Part shown: positions 1 to 8,945 of the stretch, piece by piece | Position numbering within the stretch: the stretch's first letter is position 1 | Layout of the letters: the number at the start of each line of letters is the position of its first letter | NCBI GenBank assembly: GCA_016745315.1 | Contig: CP066886.1 | Coordinates: 1,271,501-1,335,500 of the forward strand | From: Arthrospira sp. PCC 9108 | GTDB taxonomy: Bacteria; Cyanobacteriota; Cyanobacteriia; Cyanobacteriales; Microcoleaceae | Length of the DNA stretch: 64,000 nt | Reading direction: 5' to 3' | The notes under the pieces: generated by a model | Database searches by the model: none | Told to the model about the DNA's origin: nothing | What the model saw: only the letters and a program-made list of their open reading frames with translations | Position numbers and translations under genes: made by a program

Positions 1-1
1 C

Positions 2-628
2 GAATTTCAGAACTCCATAAATGTCAGCCCCCTGGTAGTTCCCCCACAACGAGGGTCAACCCCACCCATTCAAACCAATATTAGACTAAATACTATTCGC
101 CCCACCACTGACCTAGGACTTTATCAAGTCTATATCAGACCTGGTGCAGCATCCCTAGACCAAGTGCGACAGGTATCCCCCAATGCACAAATTGTTCAAT
201 ATCAGGGTGTCCCCGTAATTCAAGCCGGTAGTTTTGTCAACTTGTCCAACGCTGAACAACTCCTCAGTCAACTAATTCTCAGACGCATTCGAGGAGAAGT
301 CGTCGCCTCTCGCGGACAATTGGAAATTTTACTCGGTTTACCCACTCAGACCCCTACTCCTATTCCCGCAGCGTCAGGTATTAACCTGGGACTAAGTGAT
401 ACTGATGGCTATTTTGTATTAATTCCCACACCAGCCGCAGAACTATCTAGGACCGCTGAAAATGCCATCGCTTTAGGTGTACCTCAAAACAGCATTATCA
501 TTCGTGACCACTTCGCTGACCCCTTGGTAGCCGTTGGACCTTTTGCTGATTTGGGACTCGCCCAAGAATGGGAAAATTATCTCACAGATTCGGGAATTGG
601 CTCCGCTCAAATATATTTTGGCAGATAG
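2..628 (+). CDS. SPOR-like repeat protein, 5' end outside window
   Basis: The reading frame is open from base 2 through the first in-frame start-like codon (GTG at 164) to TAG at 626-628, so the gene begins upstream of the window. About 208 residues are visible. They form two similar blocks, each with a strand such as YQVYI or GYFVLIP, a helix of small residues, then a V-A/V-G-F strand (VIQAGSFVNLSNAEQL and VAVGPFADLGLAQEW). This is the layout of SPOR-type peptidoglycan-binding repeats. It lies 26 bp before nnr on the same strand, so the two may be co-transcribed. The SPOR assignment rests on pattern only; a cell-envelope role is inferred. Confidence 0.7.
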   Translation, partial: EFQNSINVSPLVVPPQRGSTPPIQTNIRLNTIRPTTDLGLYQVYIRPGAASLDQVRQVSPNAQIVQYQGVPVIQAGSFVNLSNAEQLLSQLILRRIRGEVVASRGQLEILLGLPTQTPTPIPAASGINLGLSDTDGYFVLIPTPAAELSRTAENAIALGVPQNSIIIRDHFADPLVAVGPFADLGLAQEWENYLTDSGIGSAQIYFGR

Positions 629-654
629 TCCCATTACTGTTACCATGATTAACA

Positions 655-2265
655 ATGGCAGGCACTCCTAATCATTTTCAACTTATCCAACAGTTCGCTG
701 TGACCGCAGCCCAAATGCAAGCCATAGAAACTCGCATTTTTGACGCAGGAATGCCGGTGGCAGCTTTGATGGAAAAGGTCGCCCTCAATATTACCCGCCG
801 CCTATTGTCGATTGTACACTCTGAGCATACCAGCACACCAATCAAGTTAATTGGGGTTTTGGTGGGACCGGGGCATAATGGGGGTGATGCTTTGGTGGTG
901 GCGCGGGAATTATACTATCGCGGTTATGGGGTTCTGTTATATTCTCCCTTCAGCCAACACAAGCCACTCACCGCCGATCATCTTCGATATGCTGCTAGTC
1001 TCGGTATTCAAACTGTAGAGGCGATCGCCCAATTAGCACATTGTGATCTAATTATCGATGGGATGTTTGGCTTTGGCTTAGAACGTCCTATCCAGGGGGA
1101 TATAGCACAAATAGTCGAAACTGTCAATAGTTGGCATCAGCCCGTTTTTAGCATTGATATCCCATCAGGTATCCATACTGACACAGGATTAGTCCTCGGA
1201 AAAGCTATTAAGGCAACAAAAACTTTCTGTTTGGGGTTATGGAAATTAGCCTTTTTGCAGGAACAAGCCCTACCATGGTTGGGAACTTCCGAGTTAATTG
1301 ATTTTGATATCCCTTTAACTGATATTCATGCCGTCCTGGGGGTGTCTCCCCCACTACAGCGACTAACTCCCCAATGGGCGATATCTCATTTACCTATCCC
1401 CCTCCCCCAAAATACCCATAAATATAAACAGGGGCATTTATTAATTATTGCCGGTTCCCGTCGTTATACCGGGGCGGCGCTATTGTCAGGCTTGGGGGCG
1501 CGAGCTAGTGGCGTGGGAATGCTATCAATAGCTGTCCCGGAGTCTATCAAGCCTCTGTTGAGTTTTCAACTACCCGAAGCCTTGATTATCGGTTGTCCAG
1601 AAACCGAGCTGGGTGCGATCGCCTCTATTGCTGATCATATAAACTTGGATAGTTATGATGCGATCGCCTGTGGTCCAGGTTTAACCCCTGAGAATGTCTC
1701 CCTCATTCAGACAGTATTAAATAGCCATAGACCCCTAGTCCTAGACGCTGATGGCCTGAACCTGTTAGCCCAACTAGACCCCGTGACTACCCTATCTAAC
1801 CGTCAGGCTGCCACCATTCTCACCCCCCACCGTGGAGAGTTTAAACGCCTGTTTCCCCAACTAAATGATAAATCACATAGCTCTATGGAAGGGAGTAGGG
1901 CAGCAGCCCGTTTAACTGGCGCTGTGGTCATTTTAAAGGGTGCGAGAACCTGCATTGCTACTCCCCAGTCAGTAATCATTAACCCAGAAAGTAGCCCCGC
2001 CCTAGCCCGTGGGGGCAGTGGCGACGTTCTCACTGGTTTGTTAGGGGGCTTACTCGCTACCCAGTCTCGACAGTCACAGCCCCCAGAATTAAGCGCTCAA
2101 GTCGCTGTTTGGTGGCACTCAGTCGCTGGTATAGTGGCAGCAGGCGATCGTACTGAATTGGGAGTCGATGCTTTTACCTTAACTAAGTATCTCAACTTAA
2201 AGCAGTTGTTAACACATTTCCCCCAGTTCACTCCTAATAGCAATGTACCTATATACAACAACTAA
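655..2265 (+). CDS. nnr: bifunctional NAD(P)H-hydrate epimerase/dehydratase
   Basis: This 536-residue protein repairs hydrated NADH and NADPH (NADHX, NADPHX) in the cytoplasm. The N-terminal YjeF/NnrE epimerase domain (about 1-220) carries GPGHNGGDAL at 71-80. The C-terminal ribokinase-fold NnrD dehydratase (about 235-525) shows GHLLIIAGSRRYTGA, LDADGLNLL, TPHRGEFKRL and the ATP/ADP-site glycine loop ARGGSGDVLTG near residue 450. Both domains look complete and the length is normal for the fused form. The ATG at 655 follows the upstream stop by 26 bp. No operator is evident. Confidence 0.95.
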   Translation: MAGTPNHFQLIQQFAVTAAQMQAIETRIFDAGMPVAALMEKVALNITRRLLSIVHSEHTSTPIKLIGVLVGPGHNGGDALVVARELYYRGYGVLLYSPFSQHKPLTADHLRYAASLGIQTVEAIAQLAHCDLIIDGMFGFGLERPIQGDIAQIVETVNSWHQPVFSIDIPSGIHTDTGLVLGKAIKATKTFCLGLWKLAFLQEQALPWLGTSELIDFDIPLTDIHAVLGVSPPLQRLTPQWAISHLPIPLPQNTHKYKQGHLLIIAGSRRYTGAALLSGLGARASGVGMLSIAVPESIKPLLSFQLPEALIIGCPETELGAIASIADHINLDSYDAIACGPGLTPENVSLIQTVLNSHRPLVLDADGLNLLAQLDPVTTLSNRQAATILTPHRGEFKRLFPQLNDKSHSSMEGSRAAARLTGAVVILKGARTCIATPQSVIINPESSPALARGGSGDVLTGLLGGLLATQSRQSQPPELSAQVAVWWHSVAGIVAAGDRTELGVDAFTLTKYLNLKQLLTHFPQFTPNSNVPIYNN

Positions 2266-2372
2266 CAGCTTAATTATGGTTTACCTTTCCTACTCCCTAT
2301 CCTTCCCTGCCTAGATACAGCTATATCATTAATTCCTTAACTTAAACTTAGCCAAATACCCGGTAACTAATC

Positions 2373-3131
2373 ATGAAAATTATCATACAACAGAACACCG
2401 TCTTAAAACAGAAACCTGTCGCATCCAATGAACTCAACTCCGCTGATAAAATCTCTATCTATGCTGGCAACCAATACGAAATTACCGACTATAAATCAGC
2501 CGGATATGGACACTTAGAAATTAAATTTAGACCACCCTATCCCGGACAACGGGAAACCTGGTATATATTCGCCCCTCACATTCAACTTATAGATGATAAA
2601 ATAGGCAGCATTAATCAGCCCGTAAACATTAACACTCCCGTAGATACCAATAGCCCGGTCAGCAGTCCCAAACCCGCAGCTACCGTTTCCAGTAGTTGGA
2701 AATGGCCGATGCGCGGCACTAGCATGGGACCTAGAACTGAGTTTGGTTATGCAAGGGGGAGACTTCATGCTGGCGTTGATATTGGCGGATATACTCCTGA
2801 TGAATGTTATGCTGCTAGTAATGGGGTTGTGGAGTATGTTAAAAATAATACCAGCGGCGCAGATGGTCGGTCTATTCATATTCGCCGCCCTGACGGTTGG
2901 GAACATCGATATTTGCATTTGCGGTCAATTAGAGTCAGGGTAAATGATCACGTTTCCCAAGGACAATTAATCGGAATTAGAGGCGGTTCTGGTTTTGGCT
3001 ACGAAGGGCGAGAAATTGATGGCGGCGGCTATTCTATCCATCTCCATTTTGAAATTCGCCGACCTGACGGGACTCCCGTAGACCCCCGCCTATTTCTTCC
3101 TAATGATGGTAGTGTCCCTATTGTCGGATAA
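2373..3131 (+). CDS. M23-family peptidase (LytM-like), cytoplasmic-looking
   Basis: A 252-residue protein whose C-terminal half (about 110-245) is a LytM/M23 zinc endopeptidase fold. It has H132-x3-D136 in GRLHAGVDIGG and the H223-x-H225 pair in IHLHFEIRRP, so the metal ligands and catalytic histidine are present. Known members cut peptidoglycan cross-bridges. The N-terminal 80 residues look like a small beta domain, followed by a Pro/Ser/Val-rich linker (about 82-105). No signal peptide or membrane segment is visible at the chosen ATG, which is unusual for a cell-wall enzyme. It stands alone between nnr and a convergent Nudix gene. Confidence 0.88.
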   Translation: MKIIIQQNTVLKQKPVASNELNSADKISIYAGNQYEITDYKSAGYGHLEIKFRPPYPGQRETWYIFAPHIQLIDDKIGSINQPVNINTPVDTNSPVSSPKPAATVSSSWKWPMRGTSMGPRTEFGYARGRLHAGVDIGGYTPDECYAASNGVVEYVKNNTSGADGRSIHIRRPDGWEHRYLHLRSIRVRVNDHVSQGQLIGIRGGSGFGYEGREIDGGGYSIHLHFEIRRPDGTPVDPRLFLPNDGSVPIVG

Positions 3132-3197
3132 TCGACAAGTGGCGGCGGGCGATCGCAAATCGCCATATTTCCTGGGAATTGGAAATTTACCCCGTGC

Positions 3198-3626
3198 CTA
3201 TGCCTGAAGAAAATCTAGTAAAATTAGGCGGTGAGGTTCGCCGATCGCTTTCAACATTCCCGCTTGTTTAGAATAGGCTTGTCCGGCTATAATATCACCA
3301 CGGCTTACCAGTTCCATATCCCACCCCTCCCCTAAAATCAGTTGCTCAAGACCTACTTCTAGGGGTCCGTGAAATACATGGCGCACTACCTCTTCTGTCC
3401 CATAAGTGCCAAACTCATATAGGGAGGTCGGGACATAGCCAATTTCTTCGAGTAATTCCCTTTTCATGGTTTCTAGGGGGGTTTCCATGGGTTCTATATG
3501 ACCCCCAAACATCCCCCAAACCCCAGGATAAACTATGGTGGGGATATCGTCCCTTAGCTGTAGGAGAATTTTGTCGGACTGGTACAAAATGGCGATCGCT
3601 ACTTCTCGAGCCGGTTTTGACATCAT
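3198..3626 (-). CDS. Nudix hydrolase
   Basis: A 142-residue single-domain protein with a textbook Nudix box at 42-64: G-x5-E-x7-R-E-L-L-E-E-I-G-Y. The family hydrolyses nucleoside diphosphate-linked compounds using Mg2+ bound by the box glutamates. The N-terminal strand VAIAILYQSDKILLQLRDD and the GVWGMFGGH lead-in are typical. Substrate cannot be predicted. It lies 27 bp after the SDR gene on the same strand, so they probably form one transcript. The frame starts MMSK; either methionine could initiate. Confidence 0.92.
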   Translation of the reverse strand: MMSKPAREVAIAILYQSDKILLQLRDDIPTIVYPGVWGMFGGHIEPMETPLETMKRELLEEIGYVPTSLYEFGTYGTEEVVRHVFHGPLEVGLEQLILGEGWDMELVSRGDIIAGQAYSKQAGMLKAIGEPHRLILLDFLQA

Positions 3627-3653
3627 CTGGTAATATGGGTTCTATGGTGGTTA

Positions 3654-4466
3654 TCATTGGTGCTGTTTGGAGATTTTAGCCACTAGGCGGTCAAAGTACC
3701 AGTTAAGTCCCGGTGATACCAAGCTGTGAAGGCGGTTCAGTAGCGTCATTTCTATTCCCGGAGTGATCGCAAACTCCCCCTTTTCCAGACCTCGGACAAT
3801 AGCCTCGGCGACATCTTCTGGTTTCCAAATTCCAGCCGTCGCGGTTATCTCTTGGGTTTCTGGGGGTTTAGTCAAGTTTTCTGTCCTCAGTTGTGGCGTA
3901 TCTGTGTCGGGTGGGTATACTACTGCTATCTTTATTCCCAATGGCTTTAATTCGCCCCGTAAAGCCTCCGCTAACCCCCGTAAGGCAAATTTGCTAGGAG
4001 AGTAGGCGGCATAGCCATAAAGCCCCATTAAACCCGCCCCAGAAGATATCAAAACTACTGTCCCTTTTCCCCGTTTTACCATCAGCGGCACTACTGCTTT
4101 TACTGAGTATAGCGCCCCAAAATAGTTCACTGACATTGTTTGTTCAAAGACTTTTACGGGCATTTCGAGGAAATAACCAGGATAGGCTACACCCGCTGAT
4201 ATCACCAATATATCCGGTGTACCTAGCCGATCGCATGAGTTCATCATAGCAGCTTCTATCTCCAGGCGATCGCTCACGTCCGCCACCAAGGTCAACACCT
4301 CTCGCTCAGGACACAACTTCTCTAGTTCCCTCGCCGCCTTTTCTAATTTTTCACCATCACGGGCAATTAGGGTAATATTAGCCCCTGCCTCCATTAGCAG
4401 TTTCGCTGTCTCTAAGCCTATCCCACTAGAACCACCCGTGATTATTCCATGTTCTACTTTCATCAT
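3654..4466 (-). CDS. short-chain dehydrogenase, 3-ketodihydrosphingosine reductase-like
   Basis: A 270-residue classical SDR. The nucleotide-binding GGSSGIG is at 11-17, the catalytic serine near 141, and Y155-x3-K159 lies in YAAYSPSKF. The stretch after the active site (LRGLAEALRGELKPLGIKI, then YPPDTDTP and TKPPET) closely resembles eukaryotic KDSR/TSC10, which reduces 3-ketosphinganine. A sphingolipid role in a cyanobacterium is not established, so only 'SDR, KDSR-like' is safe. A hydrophobic C-terminal stretch is short and does not clearly span a membrane. It heads a probable two-gene unit with the Nudix hydrolase. Confidence 0.85.
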   Translation of the reverse strand: MMKVEHGIITGGSSGIGLETAKLLMEAGANITLIARDGEKLEKAARELEKLCPEREVLTLVADVSDRLEIEAAMMNSCDRLGTPDILVISAGVAYPGYFLEMPVKVFEQTMSVNYFGALYSVKAVVPLMVKRGKGTVVLISSGAGLMGLYGYAAYSPSKFALRGLAEALRGELKPLGIKIAVVYPPDTDTPQLRTENLTKPPETQEITATAGIWKPEDVAEAIVRGLEKGEFAITPGIEMTLLNRLHSLVSPGLNWYFDRLVAKISKQHQ

Positions 4467-4486
4467 AGAATTAATTTATCCACAGA

Positions 4487-4682
4487 GGCGATCGCCAATT
4501 GACACTCTCGGCAACTCATGCTACTATGTATGTATAAAGTTTAAAATTGAAACTTGTGTGTTTTTTAAATAATAGTCAATATTCCCATTATGATATAGAC
4601 TATCACAGGCGCGACCGAAAAGCAACCCCTCACCCAAAAAAAAGGGATTTTTTTTACATTTCTTAACAAAACTTAACACAAT
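4487..4682. repeat. dispersed element E, copy 1 (left flank of array)
   Basis: First of five related intergenic elements of about 190 bp. It starts GGCGATCGCCAA, then TTGACA at 4499-4504, a 17-base spacer and TACTAT, which is a sigma70-type promoter pointing right. The core contains TATTCCCATTATGATATAG and the element ends with an A-run/T-run palindrome and TTAACAAAACTTAACA. A near-identical copy lies at the right end of the hairpin array (7778-7970). Open frames read through it on the minus strand are not gene-like. Confidence 0.8.
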
Positions 4683-7600
4683 GAGATTGATTGAAGGTGC
4701 GTCAGTCAGTGGGTGGTTGGGTGTTGATATAGTCCTGTGCTTCTGACGCACCCTACCATAAGGAAGGAAGGTTGGGGAAGGTTGGGGAATTTTCGGGGTT
4801 ATAGGCTGACACACTCTACCATAACCATTGAAGGTGCGTCAGTTAGTGGGTGGTTGGGTGTTGATGTAGTCCTGTGCTTCTGACGCACCCTACACTATGG
4901 AAGGTTGGGGAATTTTCGGGTTATAGGCTGACACACTCTACCATAACCATTGAAGGTGCGTCAGTTAGTGGGTGGTTGGGTGTTGATGTAGTCCTGTGCT
5001 TCTGACGCACCCTACACTATGGAAGGTTGGGGAATTTTCGGGTTATAGGCTGACACACTCTACCATAACCATTGAAGGTGCGTCAGTTAGTGGGTGGTTG
5101 GGTGTTGATGTAGTCCTGTGCTTCTGACGCACCCTACACTATGGAAGGTTGGGGAATTTTCGGGGTTATAACCTGACACACTCTACCATAACCATTGAAG
5201 GTGCGTCAGTTAGTGGGTGGTTGGGTGTTGATGTAGTCCTGTGCTTCTGACGCACCCTACACTATGGAAGGTTGGGGAATTTTCGGGGTTATAGGCTGAC
5301 ACACTCTACCATAACCATTGAAGGTGCGTCAGTTAGTGGGTGGCTGGGTGTTGATGTAGTCCTGTGCTTCTGACGCACCCTACACTATGGAAGGTTGGGG
5401 AATTTTCGGGTTATAGGCTGACACACTCTACCATAACCATTGAAGGTGCGTCAGTTAGTGGGTGGCTGGGTGTTGATGTAGTCCTGTGCTTCTGACGCAC
5501 CCTACACTATGGAAGGTTGGGGAATTTTCGGGGTTATAACCTGACACACTCTACCATAACCATTGAAGGTGCGTCAGTTAGTGGGTGGCTGGGTGTTGAT
5601 GTAGTCCTGTGCTTCTGACGCACCCTACACTATGGAAGGAAGGTTGGGGAAGGTTGGGGAATTTTCGGGGTTATAACCTGACACACTCTACCATAACCAT
5701 TGAAGGTGCGTCAGTTAGTGGGTGGCTGGGTGTTGATGTAGTCCTGTGCTTCTGACGCACCCTACACTATGGAAGGTTGGGGAATTTTCGGGTTATAGGC
5801 TGACACACTCTACCATAACCATTGAAGGTGCGTCAGTTAGTGGGTGGCTGGGTGTTGATGTAGTCCTGTGCTTCTGACGCACCCTACACTATGGAAGGTT
5901 GGGGAATTTTCGGGTTATAGGCTGACACACTCTACCATAACCATTGAAGGTGCGTCAGTTAGTGGGTGGTTGGGTGTTGATGTAGTCCTGTGCTTCTGAC
6001 GCACCCTACACTATGGAAGGTTGGGGAATTTTCGGGTTATAGGCTGACACACTCTACCATAACCATTGAAGGTGCGTCAGTTAGTGGGTGGTTGGGTGTT
6101 GATGTAGTCCTGTGCTTCTGACGCACCCTACACTATGGAAGGTTGGGGAATTTTCGGGTTATAGGCTGACACACTCTACCATAACCATTGAAGGTGCGTC
6201 AGTTAGTGGGTGGTTGGGTGTTGATGTAGTCCTGTGCTTCTGACGCACCCTACCATAAGGAAGGTTGGGGAATTTTCGGGTTATAGGCTGACACACTCTA
6301 CCATAACCATTGAAGGTGCGTCAGTTAGTGGGTGGTTGGGTGTTGATGTAGTCCTGTGCTTCTGACGCACCCTACACTATGGAAGGTTGGGGAATTTTCG
6401 GGGTTATAGGCTGACACACTCTACCATAACCATTGAAGGTGCGTCAGTTAGTGGGTGGCTGGGTGTTGATGTTTTGGTGTGCTTCTGACGCACCCTACAC
6501 TATGGAAGGTTGGGGAATTTTCGGGTTATAGGCTGACACACTCTACCATAACCATTGAAGGTGCGTCAGTTAGTGGGTGGCTGGGTGTTGATGTAGTCCT
6601 GTGCTTCTGACGCACCCTACACTATGGAAGGTTGGGGAATTTTCGGGGTTATAACCTGACACACTCTACCATAACCATTGAAGGTGCGTCAGTTAGTGGG
6701 TGGCTGGGTGTTGATGTAGTCCTGTGCTTCTGACGCACCCTACACTATGGAAGGTTGGGGAATTTTCGGGTTATAGGCTGACACACTCTACCATAACCAT
6801 TGAAGGTGCGTCAGTTAGTGGGTGGCTGGGTGTTGATGTAGTCCTGTGCTTCTGACGCACCCTACACTATGGAAGGTTGGGGAATTTTCGGGGTTATAAC
6901 CTGACACACTCTACCATAACCATTGAAGGTGCGTCAGTTAGTGGGTGGCTGGGTGTTGATGTAGTCCTGTGCTTCTGACGCACCCTACACTATGGAAGGA
7001 AGGTTGGGGAAGGTTGGGGAATTTTCGGGGTTATAACCTGACACACTCTACCATAACCATTGAAGGTGCGTCAGTTAGTGGGTGGCTGGGTGTTGATGTA
7101 GTCCTGTGCTTCTGACGCACCCTACCATAAGGAAGGTTGGGGAATTTTCGGGTTATAGGCTGACACACTCTACCATAACCATTGAAGGTGCGTCAGTTAG
7201 TGGGTGGCTGGGTGTTGATGTTTTGGTGTGCTTCTGACGCACCCTACACTATGGAAGGTTGGGGAATTTTCGGGTTATAGGCTGACACACTCTACCATAA
7301 CCATTGAAGGTGCGTCAGTTAGTGGGTGGTTGGGTGTTGATGTAGTCCTGTGCTTCTGACGCACCCTACACTATGGAAGGTTGGGGAATTTTCGGGGTTA
7401 TAGGCTGACACACTCTACCATAACCATTGAAGGTGCGTCAGTTAGTGGGTGGCTGGGTGTTGATGTAGTCCTGTGCTTCTGACGCACCCTACACTATGGA
7501 AGGAAGGTTGGGGAAGGTTGGGGAATTTTCGGGGTTATAACCTGACACACTCTACCATAACCATTGAAGGTGCGTCAGTTAGTGGGTGGCTGGGTGTTGA

Positions 7601-7777
7601 TGTTTTGGTGTGCTTCTGACGCACCCTACACTATGGTTGGGGAATTTTCGGGTTATAGGCTGACACACTCTACCATAACCATTGAAGGTGCGTCAGTTAG
7701 TGGGTGGCTGGGTGTTGATGTTTTGGTGTGCTTCTGACGCACCCTACACTATGGTTGGGGAATTTTCGGGGTTATAG
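4683..7777. repeat. tandem array, about 25 hairpin units of 118-137 bp
   Basis: Direct reading of the marker ataaccattg finds it at 4821, 4943, 5065, 5188, 5311 and so on to 7675: 24 occurrences, with a degenerate first unit before them. Spacing is 122 or 123 bp, three times 137 bp (extra aaggttggggaaggttgggg) and once 118 bp. Every unit carries GGTGCGTCAG and CTGACGCACC about 40 bases apart, so each can fold into a 10 bp stem. Units differ by a few substitutions (tagtcc/ttttgg, ggttgg/ggctgg, taggc/taacc). There is no conserved open frame and there are no unique spacers, so it is neither coding nor CRISPR. It fills the whole 3.1 kb between the KDSR-like gene and cobM. Confidence 0.95.
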
Positions 7778-7970
7778 GCGATCGCCAATTGACACTCTCG
7801 GCAACTCATGCTATTATTATGTATAAAGTATATAATTGGAATTTGTGTAATTTTCAAATAAAAGTCAATATCTCCATTATGATATAGACTATCACGGGCG
7901 CGACCGAAAAGCAACCCCTCCCCCCAAAAAAAAAGGATTTTTTTGACAAAACTTAACAAAACTTAACATT
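7778..7970. repeat. dispersed element E, copy 2 (right flank of array)
   Basis: Same orientation as copy 1. TTGACA at 7789-7794, the same 17-base spacer as copy 1, then TATTAT; the core ATTATGATATAGACTATCAC and the A/T palindrome follow. Its end, ACTTAACAAAACTTAACA, supplies the stop codon of the repaired cobM frame on the minus strand. A transcript from its promoter would be antisense to cobM. Confidence 0.8.
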
Positions 7971-8749
7971 TGGGCGAAATAAGTGGGAGTGTTGTGGGTG
8001 ATAAAGGCTAGACCTGGCGGTTGGGTTAGCACCGGTTGCGGGAGTTATGAGATAGAGTGTGGTGCGTGTGAAATTTTCTTGTTGAGTAACTTCAGCCATT
8101 TGATGTAGGGGAACTACCCTAATTTTCTCATCAGGCCATCCGAGACGATAACAAATAGCGACCTGTGTTTCGGGGGGTAATGTGCGATTAACTTATCTTG
8201 GGCGGCGGTGACATGGCGCGCGCTGAGATAGAGACACAAACTAGCTTTATGGGCTGCTAAACTCGCCAACTCTTCTGAGGGAGGAACACCTGTGGCGCGT
8301 CCACTGACGCGGGTTAAAATGATAGTCTGGACTAATTCAGGAATAGTCAACTCCAGCTTGAGTTTAGCGGCTGCATCTTGAAAAGCGCTAATACCGGGGA
8401 CTATTTCAAAATCAATACCCATCTCTGAGAGTTGGCGTATCTGTTCATAAATAGCCCCATATAGGCTAGGGTCTCCCGAATGTAGGCGGACAACCGATCG
8501 CCCTTTTTGGACTCTATCTATCATAACAGGTAGGATATCCTCAAGGGTAAGATTAGCGGTGGGGATAATTTCTGCATCCTGACGCACACCGACTAACATT
8601 TGCGGGGGTATCAAGGAATCAGCAAACAGAATCACATCAGCTTGAGTCAAAAGTTTTTGGGCTTTAACTGTGAGCAATTCTGGGTCGCCTGGTCCTGCCC
8701 CTACAATGTACACCATTGGTGGCAATGATTTTCGGGTTGTGCCATTCAT
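7953..8749 (-). pseudogene. cobM: precorrin-4 C11-methyltransferase, frameshifted
   Basis: From the ATG at 8749 the frame encodes the first 193 residues of a CobM-type SAM-dependent cobalamin-pathway methyltransferase: YIVGAGPGDPELLTVKAQ, LHSGDPSLYGA, VPGISAFQDAAA and the tail HYPP. At the C6 tract (plus strand G at 8172-8177) it shifts and stops at 8114 after 18 unrelated residues. Adding one C restores ETQVAICYRLGWPDEKI and VVPLHQMAEVT and runs to a stop at 7953, giving 265 residues, the usual family length. It is therefore a one-base deletion in a homopolymer: a recent mutation, a slippage site or a sequencing error. The restored end runs into element E copy 2. Confidence 0.88.
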
Positions 8750-8838
8750 AGCAAAAATTTTTGCCCTACCAGTAATTTCTTTCCGGATTATATCAGAGTT
8801 AGGTGGTAACTAGGTATGGTAGATGCACCCTGGTTAAT

Positions 8839-8872
8839 GCCCTGGAGAAAAACAAACTCCGGGGCGTTTTTT
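8839..8872 (+). terminator. intrinsic terminator of an unassigned plus-strand transcript
   Basis: The stem GCCCTGGAG pairs with CTCCGGGGC (one G-U pair) around a 9-base loop and is followed by GTTTTTT. It works only on the plus strand, yet both neighbours, cobM and lgt, are on the minus strand. It may end a short RNA that starts in the cobM-lgt gap, or antisense transcription through cobM. Confidence 0.75.
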
Positions 8873-8945
8873 ATATTTTATCATTCTGGGAGGCTGTTGG
8901 CAACCAATGGCAATCAAGGGGACTCTGGTTAGGGTGGGTTGATGG

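Noticed and set aside
4683..7777. CRISPR array
   Set aside because: The whole 122 bp unit is repeated; no unique spacers and no cas genes.
7744..7959. 71-residue protein (MLSFVKKILFFWGEG...) and its relative at 4524-4814
   Set aside because: Both lie across the dispersed element and array; they reflect shared repeat sequence, not a gene.
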